31,321 nt of DNA from Bacillota bacterium (GTDB lineage: Bacteria > Bacillota > Clostridia > Christensenellales > Aristaeellaceae). A program made the translations under genes and the position numbers. Shown piece by piece: positions 1 to 8,148 of the stretch. The DNA is taken from contig JAGVSV010000303.1 of the NCBI GenBank assembly GCA_019137115.1, forward strand, positions 1-31,321, in the 5' to 3' direction. The notes under the pieces were generated by a model. That model was not told where the DNA came from and made no database searches. It saw only the letters and a list, made by a program, of their open reading frames with translations. Numbering within the stretch: the stretch's first letter is position 1; the number at the start of each line of letters is the position of its first letter.

Positions 1-1212
1 ATGATCAGATCCAGACCATAGCGACGCTTGCCGATCCCGTTGCGGCCCTCTACCATATTGCGATCACAGCTGTCCTGATAGGCCTGAGCGTCGTTTTCGT
101 CAGTTCCATCCTTCTTGGGCCGGCCAAGTTTCGGACCGGACAGGCGGATGCCGTGTTCCTTGCAGAAGGCTCTGTTTTCACGGTTGCGGTAGATTGTGTC
201 TGCCAGAATCGCTTCAGGATAGTGGCCAAATCGATCCTTATACCGTTCAGCCGATGCCTGCAGCCGAACCCCCTCGTTGTAGTTGTCATATGACTGGTCT
301 TCGATGAACGTAAACCCATTGACTACCGACAAGTGCAGCTTCTGACCGAATTCGTAGGGTCTGCCCGCTTTTCCCCGCACGACGCAGCGGATATGCGGCT
401 GGCGCAGGCTGACGATCCTGTCAGGACAGCTGCGGGTTCCCGTACCGTGCATGAAGCGCTGCTGCTCATAAACTTTTTCAATGGTTTCAAGCCGTTCTTT
501 GTCTGAGGGGCTCAGTCTTTCCTCACCAACTTCTACCTTCAGCCGGTTCAGCGTTTCGAGATTCTTTCCGACATAGTCCAGTTGTTCCCCGATAGCGCGC
601 CTGGTCGCTTTCAGTTTTGCCTTGCGCTGCTTGGCCACTTTGAGGTAGTTCCGCCGGGCTTTCCTGCGGTTGTACGCGGTCTTGTGCCCCGTCTTGCTGC
701 TGAACGCCCACAGCTTCTCAATCAGCTTCTCGGTGTTTTCACGGCAATCATTGACCAGGCCCAGATCAGTCGGATACTTGATGTCCGCCGGAGCAACCGT
801 CGCGTCCAGGATCAGGACACCTTTGTTCCATCCTTGTCGTCAGGCTTGCTTTCATCGCTCGGATGCGCCCGTTCATACATGAGCTCGTTGACGCGCTGCA
901 GCAGTTCAGGGGTAAAGCGTTTACGGAAGTGTACCATCATTGAAGCGTCAAACAGCGGTTCCTTGCGGAACGCCTTCAGACCCACCAGATATTGCGCATA
1001 AGGGTTCTCGCACAGATAGGCGACTGTCCCTTCATCCGTCAGGTTCTCTTGTTCCTTGATGAATGGATGGAAGGTCGTCCGGATTCCTCAGAGAAGTTCT
1101 TGGCGTACTCCTCCTCAATGAAGTCCCAGGGGATGATCCGGGCAATCTTCACCCAGCGATTATTCGCGTCCAAACCATCTCCAAAGGGAATGTAGTCACG
1201 TTTTCTGTACAT
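1..1212 (-). pseudogene. Frame-broken DDE transposase, runs off window start
   Basis: Reading leftward from the ATG at 1212, the coding signal moves through three frames. Frame one gives an N-terminal segment containing WVKIARIIPW and EEEYAKNF, and hits a stop near 1039. Frame two resumes near 1076 with FIKEQENLTDEGTVAYLCENP and DASMMVHFRKRFTPE, and stops near 820. Frame three resumes with LILDATVAPADIKYP and continues to position 1, with ILADTIYRNRENRAFC and NMVEGRNGIGKRRYGL. The two Asp and one Glu in these last three segments fit the DDE triad of DDE_Tnp_1 transposases. The second break, at about 822-826, looks like one missing base in a short A-run. The first may also have lost about ten residues relative to relatives as I remember them. 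The copy cannot make a full transposase unless these are sequencing errors. Confidence 0.8.
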
Positions 1213-1303
1213 CTGACACCCCAAACGCCTTATTTTGACTGGCTTTATATGTGTTCAGTATACCATGAATCATGCGATTTATCCAGTGTTTTCAACGTGT
1301 TGA

Positions 1304-1321
1304 GGGTTATTCAGCAGGCCC
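1304..1321 (-). repeat. IS terminal repeat, left copy
   Basis: On the minus strand this reads GGGCCTGCTGAATAACCC. It agrees at 15 of 18 positions, including the first 12, with the sequence starting at 31190 on the plus strand. Both copies sit exactly where a solute-binding protein gene is cut. The two point towards each other across the window interior. Confidence 0.7.
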
Positions 1322-1708
1322 GAAATAGGGGTCGTATTCGTCGGCCAGTTTATTCAGCGGCAGCACCAGATCCGCCGCGATCAGGTCGGCCACCTGCGGC
1401 TCCCACCAGCCCAGGGTGATGATATCGGGCAGGTCATTGGCGGCGATCATGGTGTTCAACTTTTCCGATTCATTGCCGGCAGGCACAATCACCTGCACGT
1501 CAAAGCCGGTCTTTTCCTTCATGTAGGCGGTGGTCCAATCCTCGCCCCACACGCCGGTCACCCAGGAAAGATTCAGGTACCAGGTCAGGGTTCCTTTGTC
1601 CTGCGTGTCGCTTTTCCACGCGGGTTCGTCCGCGTTGACGGCCAGCGCTGCCGTGGGCAGCAGCAGGATCGCCATCAGCAGCGCCAGCATCCTTGCCATG
1701 CGTTTCAT
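1307..1708 (-). pseudogene. Sugar ABC solute-binding protein, 3' end lost to IS
   Basis: The 133-residue remnant begins at an ATG with AGGAGG nine bases upstream. Residues 1-23 form a Sec signal peptide (KRMAR followed by a Leu/Ala core, then TAALA) with no lipobox cysteine. The rest fits the first lobe of an LplA/YtcQ-like family 1 binding protein, with NTMIAANDLPDIITL followed by LVLPLNKLADEYDPYF. Then the IS end supplies GPAE and a stop. Family members usually have 450-550 residues, so about three quarters is missing and the second lobe is lost. It is the last gene of the operon with the two permeases at 1756-3591, 47 bases after the YtcP-like gene. Without it, that importer has no binding protein in this window. 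Confidence 0.85.
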
Positions 1709-1755
1709 CCGGGAGAGCCTCCTTCTTTTATCCAATGAACCGGCTTGTGCCGGGT

Positions 1756-2637
1756 TCATCCCTTGACCGCGCCGATCATGACGCCCTTGACGAAGTATTT
1801 TTGCAGGAAAGGGTACACCAGGATGATCGGCAGCGTTGCCACCGCCATGGTGGCAAACTTGATCGCGATGGACGAGGTCATTTTTGCGGCCACGCCAGGC
1901 ACCGCAACCGCCATTTTGCCCATGGAAGCCGAGGTGACAATGCGGTACAGCACGGTCTGAATGGGCACAAGGTCCGGGTTGTTTACAAACACCACGCCGG
2001 AAAAGTAGTCATTCCAGTGCCCCACGCCGCTGAACAGCGCGATGGTGGCAAGCACGGGTTTGGACAAGGGGATGATGATGGTCAGGAAAATGCGCCAGTC
2101 GCTGGCACCGTCAATGTTGGCGGACTCCTCCAGCGCGGCCGGGATGGTGCGGAAGAAGGACATGAAGATGATACAGTTGTAGAAGCTGAACAGCGCCGGA
2201 ATAATGTATACCCAGAACGTGTCCAGCAGCTTGAGCGATCGCAGCAGCAGGAAGTACGGGATCAGCCCGCCGCTGAAGATCATGGTGCCCGTACCGATCA
2301 GCAGGTACAGTTTGCGGCCGAACAGGTGCCTCTTTGACATGGCATAGGCAACCATCGATGTAAAGAACACGCTGCTGACCGTGCCCACCAGGGTGCGCAG
2401 CACGGTCACGCCAAAGGCTCGTATGAGGGACGCATCCCCCAGCACGCTTTGGTAGTTGCGCAAGGTAAACTCCCGCGGCCACAGGTAGATGCCGCCCCGC
2501 AGGGAATCCGCGCCGTCATTAAGCGATATGATCACCACATACCACATCAGGTACAGGATCGACAGGCAGAACAATGTGAGAAACAGCCCGTTGAGGATCG
2601 GGAAAGCCATGCCCCGGGCGCTTTTATCCCTGACCAT
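1756..2637 (-). CDS. CUT1 sugar ABC permease, YtcP-like
   Basis: A 293-residue inner-membrane permease. About six hydrophobic segments are visible, the first at residues 12-38. The cytoplasmic EAA loop lies at about 168-194, with key residues EESANIDGASDWRIF and a following Pro190; this loop docks the ATPase. The C-terminus (FLQKYFVKGVMIGAVKG) is typical of YtcP/LplC partners of LplB. The start has GGAGGG four bases upstream, and the gene begins nine bases after the LplB-like stop. With that partner and the truncated binding protein downstream it forms a three-gene importer for a complex saccharide. The substrate cannot be told from the sequence; the divergent GH123 gene hints at a GalNAc-containing glycan. 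Confidence 0.93.
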   Translation of the reverse strand: MVRDKSARGMAFPILNGLFLTLFCLSILYLMWYVVIISLNDGADSLRGGIYLWPREFTLRNYQSVLGDASLIRAFGVTVLRTLVGTVSSVFFTSMVAYAMSKRHLFGRKLYLLIGTGTMIFSGGLIPYFLLLRSLKLLDTFWVYIIPALFSFYNCIIFMSFFRTIPAALEESANIDGASDWRIFLTIIIPLSKPVLATIALFSGVGHWNDYFSGVVFVNNPDLVPIQTVLYRIVTSASMGKMAVAVPGVAAKMTSSIAIKFATMAVATLPIILVYPFLQKYFVKGVMIGAVKG

Positions 2638-2646
2638 CCAGCCCTC

Positions 2647-3591
2647 CTAAAACAGCGAGTCGCCGGTCAGCGCGCGGGAGCCGCGGTTGGCCAGCAGCAA
2701 AAGCACCATCGAGACAATGGACTTGAACAGGCCGGCAGCAGTCGCATACGAAAAGCGCCCGGTGCCGATGCCCATCCTGTACACATACGTGTCAAACACT
2801 TCCGAACGCAGCGCGTTAAGCGGGTTTTTCAGGATCAGGATCTGGTCAAAGTTGGCATTGAGCATGCCGCTGATCGCCAGGATCAGCATGATGACGATGG
2901 TGCCCTGGATGCTGGGGATGGTGATATGGATGATTTTGCCCCAGCGGTTGACGCCGTCCACGGTGGCAGCCTCGTACAACTCCTGGTCAATACCGGCAAT
3001 GGCGGCCAGGTAGATGATGGCCGACCAGCCCGTTTCCTTCCACATTTCGGAGAACACCGATATCCACCAGAACATGTGCGCTTCGCCCAGGAAGATCACC
3101 GGCGCCTTCAACACGCCCAGTTTGACCAGCACTTCGTTGATCAGCCCGGATTCGCCCATGAAGGAGATGAGTATGCCGCCCAGGATGGCCCAGGAAAGGA
3201 AGTGCGGCAGGTAGGATACCGTCTGCACCGCGCGCTTGAAGCGCGGGGAGCGGATCTCATTGACCAGCACGGCGAACACAATGGCCATGGGGAATGCGAT
3301 GGTCAGGTACATCACGCTCATGCCCAGGGTGTTGGTCAACAGGTTGAGGAAATCTTCGCTGCCCAGGAACTCCTGAAAATGGGTCAGCCCCACCCAGGGA
3401 GAGGCTGCGATGGTACGGGTCACCTTGAACTGCTTGAAGGCAATGATGATGCCGTACATGGGCGCGTAATTGAACAGCAGCATGAACAGCACGCCTGGAA
3501 TGGCCATCGCCTGCAGATAACGCTGGGCGTACAGCCGGGATTGCCAGGATCGTTTGCTGCCTGTGGACACCGCGGGGTTTGCCTGCACCAT
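2647..3591 (-). CDS. CUT1 sugar ABC permease, LplB-like
   Basis: A 314-residue membrane permease, first gene of the LplB-YtcP-SBP operon. The start chosen is the ATG at 3591, with AAGGTGG five bases upstream. An in-frame extension to 3783 is open but overlaps the promoter and reads as unlikely protein. About six membrane segments are seen, the first at residues 28-50, followed by PMYGIIIAFKQF, which is characteristic of LplB proteins. The EAA loop is at about 206-228 (YEAATVDGVNRWGKI, then ITIPS). The fitting promoter is at 3641-3668. It pairs with the YtcP-like permease to form the membrane channel; no ATPase gene is nearby. Confidence 0.93.
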   Translation of the reverse strand: MVQANPAVSTGSKRSWQSRLYAQRYLQAMAIPGVLFMLLFNYAPMYGIIIAFKQFKVTRTIAASPWVGLTHFQEFLGSEDFLNLLTNTLGMSVMYLTIAFPMAIVFAVLVNEIRSPRFKRAVQTVSYLPHFLSWAILGGILISFMGESGLINEVLVKLGVLKAPVIFLGEAHMFWWISVFSEMWKETGWSAIIYLAAIAGIDQELYEAATVDGVNRWGKIIHITIPSIQGTIVIMLILAISGMLNANFDQILILKNPLNALRSEVFDTYVYRMGIGTGRFSYATAAGLFKSIVSMVLLLLANRGSRALTGDSLF

Positions 3592-3640
3592 GAAACCACC
3601 TTGTACCTTCAGGTATTTGGATGCTCCCGAGAACCAGCGC

Positions 3641-3668
3641 ATTATAGCACCGCACGGGGAAAACGCAA
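3641..3668 (-). promoter_or_regulatory. Promoter for the LplB-YtcP-SBP operon
   Basis: On the minus strand: TTGCGT, 16-base spacer, TATAAT, with TGC directly before the -10 (an extended -10). It lies about 50 bases upstream of the ATG at 3591 and is followed by GCGC. It was read by eye from the 190-base divergent gap. Confidence 0.65.
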
Positions 3669-3718
3669 GGACAATATTTGTAAGGAAAATCCCGTTGCGA
3701 CACATCGTGATCCGCAGG

Positions 3719-3746
3719 TTGACACATGCGGCCGAGCGCTTACAAT
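3719..3746 (+). promoter_or_regulatory. Promoter for the GH123 gene
   Basis: TTGACA, 16-base spacer, TACAAT, ending 35 bases before the ATG at 3782. The -35 is a perfect consensus. The spacer ends in AGCGCT, and with the -10 this reads GAGCGCTTACAAT. On the other strand that gives TGTAAGCGCT, which resembles half of a LacI/CcpA-type operator. Only one half is present, so regulation is speculative. Confidence 0.7.
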
Positions 3747-3781
3747 GGCGGGGTAGCATCGGAATGCCCAAAGGAGGAACC

Positions 3782-5422
3782 ATGGAGTTTTTTGTAGTGC
3801 CCTCGCTGACGCGCGTGTTCCCGGATCAGGCACCTGCCCGCAGCGAAGCCAAGGGTACCGCGCTGCGCAATGAGGCGTTTTCCTTCCAGGTGGTGTACAA
3901 CAGCGACCAGGGCGGTGTCATGCGCGTGGCATGTTCCGGCGCGCTTGCCCCATGGGCGGACATCGCCCAGGTGGGGCTTGTGCCTTCTCAGCTGCCCTCC
4001 TACCCGGGCCCCGATGCGTATTACGAGCGCACACAGCCGGGGCTGTTCCCCGACCCCCTGCTGCCGATCCCCGCGTGGGGGCTGGGGTTGAGCCCATCGG
4101 CAGGTTGGCGCAGCATCTGGGTGACGCTGGACGGGCGGGACAACCCGCTGCCCGAGGGTGAGCATGAGGTGCAACTGTGCTTTGAGCACACCTGGTCGCA
4201 CGAGCATCTGGGGGATTGCACGTTCACATTGCGTGTCCTGCCCGCGATGCTGCCCGCGCAAACGCTGCATTATACCTGCTGGACGTACCTGGACTGTATC
4301 GCGCAGGCGCACCACGCCAGGCTGTGGAGCCAGCGTTTCTGGACCCTGACGGAAAAATATCTGGCGCTGGCCGCGCGCAGCGGCGTCAACACGATCCTGA
4401 CACCGCTGCTGACCCCGCCGCTGGAAACGGACGTGGGTTTCTACCGCCCCACGGTGCAGCTGGTGGACATCCATCTGGAAAACGGCAAGTACACCTTTGA
4501 TTTCGCGCGGCTTGAGCGTTTTGTGGCCATGGCACAGGCGCAGGGCATCAGCCACTTTGAGGTCGGCCACCTGTTCACCCAGTGGGGCGCGGAGCACGCG
4601 CCGCAGGTGGTGGTCATCGAAGGCAAGCGCCGCAGGCGGCTGTTCGGATGGGACACGGATGCCCGCGACCCTGCTTACCGCGCATTCCTGACGGCTTTGC
4701 TGACAGCATTCCGCGAGAAAGCCCGCGCGCTGGGCATTGAAAACAACTGCTATTATCATGTGTCGGACGAGCCCGGCTACGACCAGCGCGAGGCGTACGC
4801 CTACGGCCGCAACCTGTTGGCTTCTGTGCTGGGCGACGTGCCGGTGATCGACGCGTTACAGGATGTGCGCCTGTACACGGAGGGCATCGTCACCCACCCC
4901 GTGCCCACCACCGATCATATCCAGCCTTTCCTTGATGCGAATGTGAAGCCCCGCTGGGGGTATTATTGCTGTGCGCAGGGGCATTTGGTCAGCAACCGGT
5001 TTTTCTCCATGCCGCTCAGCCGCACGCGCATCCTGGGGGTGCAGCTGTACCTGCACAGGATGGACGGGTTCCTGCAGTGGGGTTTCAACCACTACAACGC
5101 GCACGCATCGCGCGCACAGATCAACCCATTCGCAACCACGGATGCCGATTTCGCCTTCCCGTCGGGCGACGCCTTCAGCGTGTACCCGGGGCAGGACGGC
5201 CCGCTGCCCAGCACGCGCCTGATGGTGTTCTATGAAGGTCTTAACGATATGCGGGCGCTGCAGATGCTCGAATCCATGACGGATCGCGCCCATGTGGAAC
5301 AGCTGGTGAAGGACTTGGCGGGCATGGACATCACCTTTACCGAGTACCCGCGCGATGCGGATTTCCTGCCGCGGCTGCGGGCCAGGGTGTATACAGAAAT
5401 CCAGGCGCTGCTGAACGCATGA
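3782..5422 (+). CDS. GH123/DUF4091 family glycoside hydrolase
   Basis: A 546-residue protein without signal peptide or membrane segment, so probably cytoplasmic. The start ATG follows AAAGGAGGAACC. The N-terminal 200 residues look like a beta-sandwich (RNEAFSFQVVYNSDQ). The rest is the TIM-barrel DUF4091 module, now classed as the GH123 catalytic domain. HVSDEPGY places an Asp-Glu pair at D329/E330. In GH123 beta-N-acetylgalactosaminidases such a pair acts in substrate-assisted catalysis, the Asp holding the 2-acetamido group and the Glu as acid. The C-terminal part has FLQWGFNHYN, followed by a YPG and LPSTRLMVFYEGLNDMRAL, typical of the family. It is divergent from an importer operon, which fits hydrolysis of an imported oligosaccharide. 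GH123 has few characterised members, so the exact substrate is open. Confidence 0.82.
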   Translation: MEFFVVPSLTRVFPDQAPARSEAKGTALRNEAFSFQVVYNSDQGGVMRVACSGALAPWADIAQVGLVPSQLPSYPGPDAYYERTQPGLFPDPLLPIPAWGLGLSPSAGWRSIWVTLDGRDNPLPEGEHEVQLCFEHTWSHEHLGDCTFTLRVLPAMLPAQTLHYTCWTYLDCIAQAHHARLWSQRFWTLTEKYLALAARSGVNTILTPLLTPPLETDVGFYRPTVQLVDIHLENGKYTFDFARLERFVAMAQAQGISHFEVGHLFTQWGAEHAPQVVVIEGKRRRRLFGWDTDARDPAYRAFLTALLTAFREKARALGIENNCYYHVSDEPGYDQREAYAYGRNLLASVLGDVPVIDALQDVRLYTEGIVTHPVPTTDHIQPFLDANVKPRWGYYCCAQGHLVSNRFFSMPLSRTRILGVQLYLHRMDGFLQWGFNHYNAHASRAQINPFATTDADFAFPSGDAFSVYPGQDGPLPSTRLMVFYEGLNDMRALQMLESMTDRAHVEQLVKDLAGMDITFTEYPRDADFLPRLRARVYTEIQALLNA

Positions 5423-5446
5423 CGCCTGGATGCTTTGGCTTTCCGC

Positions 5447-6718
5447 TTACAGGCAGTCTGCCATGCTTTGCCTGACAAGCCCGATCCACCGCCCGATGCG
5501 CTCGGGCCTGCCGCCGCAGGTGCGCAGGTCGCCCAGCACCACCTCAAAGCGCTTGCCGCGCAGGGTGCGCATGCCGCGATCAAGCAGCGCCTTCACTTCC
5601 TTCTCATCCCACGACCCCGCCAGCCAGGCGGGGTTTGGCTTCCAGGAGATGATCACATCCTGCGGCATCTGGTCGCGGTACTTTTCAAGCTCCGCCCAGG
5701 GGCTGGCCGACACTTTGACCAGGTTGGGCATCGTCAGCACATCCGCCAACTTGTCGTGCAGCGGCTCGCAGCAGCCGTATTCGGTGCGGCCAAAGCCCTT
5801 GAGCAGTTTCTGCTCCCGTGAGAACAGCCATTCCCGGTGCATCTGCGGCGACACGGGGGCCAATTCCTGCGCCTCGGCATGGCCCCAGATATCCGCGCGC
5901 GTCACGTTGCCTGCTGGCGCGGGCTTGTCCCAGTACTGAAAGCCCCCCGTGCCCTGGTAGGTGCCGTCAAAGCACACATCCAGCAGGCCCAGCGCTTCTC
6001 GCTGCGCCATCAGGTCAAGCTCGGCATCCACCAGGAAATCCAGGGTGTCTGCCAGCAACGACGGCTCATCGTAGAAATCCTCGTACATGGCCTGCAACCC
6101 GCGCCACAGGCTGTACTGCATGCATAAATGGAAGCCGACTTCGCTGGTGCCCGTTACGCGCACGGGCAGCACATCGCCCAAGATGTCCTGCCAGCCCTGG
6201 GCGCGTCTTGCCGTTTCTTCCACGTCATAGCGCAGTTGCGGAATACGCAATTTCCTGAGATCCTCATAGCCCTTGAGCACCTGCTCAAAGCCCCAGGCAT
6301 CGCCTTCGCGCGCGCCATGATGCTTGACAACCTCCAGCCCCCAGCCGGTGCTGTGCACGGCCTTGGGCACGGAGAGAAACCCCTCCAGCGGCTTGTCATC
6401 CGGGGCGTGCGCATATTGCCACAACAGCTGGCGCAGCTGGAACTCCAGCTGCTGACCGCCCTGGCTCTGGCAAGTCAGCCCAGCAATTTCAGGCATTTCC
6501 AGGAAACTCTCTGCCCATACCGCGACCAAGGGATGATCAAGCTCCCGGTTGTTGTGCCTCACCCAAAGGCGGCGCAACTGCACGTGACGGGGATCCGCAG
6601 CCGCCAGGGCAAAACGCGAGGCTAGCGTTCTTAGGATCACTCTGTCCTGTGACGGAACCTCATGAGGGTCATACCATGCCGAGGGGTATGCGTTGTATGT
6701 CAGGTGCTCAAGCGCCAC
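5447..6718 (-). CDS. UroD-superfamily protein (methyltransferase-like), GCCE type
   Basis: A 423-residue protein, last gene of the five-gene minus operon. It starts at a GTG six bases after the MttB-like stop; the only upstream purine run is AGGAAAAAAGG, so the ribosome site is weak. The fold is inferred as the UroD/MtaA TIM barrel. Recognisable pieces are LPVRVTGTSEVGFHLCMQYS (about 184-203), a helical YEDFYDEPSLLADTLDFLV (212-230), and YGCCEPLHDKL (314-324) followed by PNLVKVSASPWAE. In MtaA/MtbA-type enzymes this late barrel region holds zinc ligands; here C316/C317 are candidates. True UroD (heme synthesis) is unlikely given the partners. A role moving a methyl group to or from a corrinoid protein is inferred from the context. 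It converges on the GH123 gene, with 24 bases between the stop codons. Confidence 0.75.
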   Translation of the reverse strand: MALEHLTYNAYPSAWYDPHEVPSQDRVILRTLASRFALAAADPRHVQLRRLWVRHNNRELDHPLVAVWAESFLEMPEIAGLTCQSQGGQQLEFQLRQLLWQYAHAPDDKPLEGFLSVPKAVHSTGWGLEVVKHHGAREGDAWGFEQVLKGYEDLRKLRIPQLRYDVEETARRAQGWQDILGDVLPVRVTGTSEVGFHLCMQYSLWRGLQAMYEDFYDEPSLLADTLDFLVDAELDLMAQREALGLLDVCFDGTYQGTGGFQYWDKPAPAGNVTRADIWGHAEAQELAPVSPQMHREWLFSREQKLLKGFGRTEYGCCEPLHDKLADVLTMPNLVKVSASPWAELEKYRDQMPQDVIISWKPNPAWLAGSWDEKEVKALLDRGMRTLRGKRFEVVLGDLRTCGGRPERIGRWIGLVRQSMADCL

Positions 6719-6724
6719 GTCTTG

Positions 6725-8122
6725 TCAGCCTTTTTTCCTAAGGACCTTCAGCGTGTCCTGGTAGATCCGCTCGATCTCCTGGGCGCGCGCCGCATCGATC
6801 ACCGGATCCATCGTTTCGTAGCCTTCGGTAACGCGCTCGACGTACTCATGTGCGCGGGCGTAGAGATCGGGGGTGTTCTTTTGCCGCCAAGGCTCCCACT
6901 GGTCGCGCCACAGGGTGCGGGAAGGCGCTTCCCAGTAGTTGGTGCGCATGTTCTCAATGGTGTGTTCGCTTTGGATGTAGTTGCCGGCGATGCCGATTTC
7001 CTTGATGAGGTCAAGCGCTTCGGGGTCGTAGGAAACGCCTTTGCGCACGAAGTTGTACGCGTCCAGCCAGTCGTTGTCGATGACCAGCTGCTCCAGGCTG
7101 ATGCCCTGGTCTGCGCCCACGATGCCCTGGCAGCCGATGCCATTGGTGCCGCCCAGGATGGCGAACAGGCCGTTGAAAGCCTTCTCAAAGCCGCACTGGT
7201 AATCCGGCAGGCAGGCATCGGTCAGCGCCGAGTTGGAGCCGCCGCCCCAGCCGTAGAACCGTCCCATCTGCCCGGAGACCATGCCAAACAGCGCCTGCGT
7301 GGGCGAGCCGAAGGAGCACAGCGTGGTGCGCAGGTCCATGGTGTGGCTGGAGAAGCTCATGTAGTTGTTAAACTCACCAGTCATCGCGTAGATGACCATG
7401 TTGGTGCCGGTGATTTCGGCCACTTCCAGCACGCTGGCGCCCCACAGGCTCATGGGGCCGGTGGCGCCGGACACCACCATGGGCGCGGTGCCGATGGGCA
7501 TGCCCTGCTTGGCAAACACCAGCGCCATGGACAGCGAGGAATGCATGAAGCCCAACGGGCTCACCGTCTCCAGCAGATAGCCGGGCTTTTCCCCCATCAG
7601 CTTGCCCATTTCGATGATGCCCCTACCGCTTTCCGGCGAAAGAATGTAGGTGCCGCCGGGGTTTTTGGAGTACAGGTACAGCTCGCGGTAGGAGGCGATG
7701 TCGGTTTCGTTGCTGGGACGATCCTTGGGGATGACCACGGCCGAGGAACGCCAGTAGTTTTTGAGCGTATCGGTCACGCGCACGCCTTTGCGCACGTCCA
7801 TCATGGTGCCCTGCCGGCGCACATTGCCCGGGTAATCCACGATGAACACCTGGGTGGAAACGCCGCCCATGATGGAGGGCGCGGCGTCATCAAGGAGTTC
7901 TTTGGGCTTGTAGGTATCCAGCAGTTCCTGCACCAGCGTTTTCGGGAACCGCACGCGCTGTGCGGCATCATCCACATAACAGCCGATCTTGCGACAGGCG
8001 TCCAGCACTTCCTGGTGCGGCACGCTCATGCCCACGCTTTCCAGCACTTCCAGGGATTCGGCGTGCAGTTTCTTTACTTCATCCGGCGTCAGAACATCGA
8101 CATAATTTCGTACGTGGGCCAC
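6725..8122 (-). CDS. Trimethylamine methyltransferase (MttB) family protein, non-pyrrolysine
   Basis: A 465-residue TIM-barrel protein of the MttB superfamily. These enzymes move a methyl group from a substrate, classically a methylated amine or betaine, to a corrinoid protein. The start is GTG with AGGAGG five bases upstream; GH4 ends 26 bases before. Supporting segments are the N-terminal LTPDEVKKLHAESLEVLESVG (11-31), LGFMHSSLSMALVFAKQGMPI and MVVSGATGP (190-223), and the C-terminal GGGSNSALTDA, CGFEKAF, GISLEQLVID (293-349). The reading frame is open throughout, with no in-frame TAG, so it is not a pyrrolysine enzyme but resembles MtgB-type relatives. The substrate is unknown. Being next to GH4 and three UroD-like genes suggests a methylated glycoside or sugar. 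No corrinoid protein gene is present in the window. Confidence 0.88.
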   Translation of the reverse strand: MAHVRNYVDVLTPDEVKKLHAESLEVLESVGMSVPHQEVLDACRKIGCYVDDAAQRVRFPKTLVQELLDTYKPKELLDDAAPSIMGGVSTQVFIVDYPGNVRRQGTMMDVRKGVRVTDTLKNYWRSSAVVIPKDRPSNETDIASYRELYLYSKNPGGTYILSPESGRGIIEMGKLMGEKPGYLLETVSPLGFMHSSLSMALVFAKQGMPIGTAPMVVSGATGPMSLWGASVLEVAEITGTNMVIYAMTGEFNNYMSFSSHTMDLRTTLCSFGSPTQALFGMVSGQMGRFYGWGGGSNSALTDACLPDYQCGFEKAFNGLFAILGGTNGIGCQGIVGADQGISLEQLVIDNDWLDAYNFVRKGVSYDPEALDLIKEIGIAGNYIQSEHTIENMRTNYWEAPSRTLWRDQWEPWRQKNTPDLYARAHEYVERVTEGYETMDPVIDAARAQEIERIYQDTLKVLRKKG

Positions 8123-8148
8123 AGGCGCCTCCTATATATGTGTTGGGT

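Larger units (their letters stand above)
1..1321 (-). mobile_element. IS5/IS1182-type insertion sequence, one end in window
   Basis: A DDE transposase remnant on the minus strand is followed on its upstream side by about 90 bases of non-coding sequence ending in GGGCCTGCTGAATAACCC (minus-strand reading, 1321 to 1304). That motif stops the binding protein gene at 1307-1708, so it marks the element border. The other end lies beyond position 1. The noncoding leader holds a TATACT hexamer that could be the -10 of a transposase promoter. A closely similar end occurs at 31190. Family assignment rests on the look of the transposase and is approximate; IS5 and IS1182 elements share these domains. Confidence 0.8.

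Noticed and set aside
3731..3746. A CcpA cre site in the GH123 promoter
   Set aside because: Only TGTAAGCGCT, half of the consensus, matches; the other half does not.
2449..3756. A plus-strand open frame of 435 codons opposite the LplB-like permease
   Set aside because: No recognisable protein features; it lies opposite a permease with clear EAA motif and membrane segments.
6725..8122. Pyrrolysine in the MttB-family protein
   Set aside because: There is no in-frame TAG; the frame is open over the full family length.
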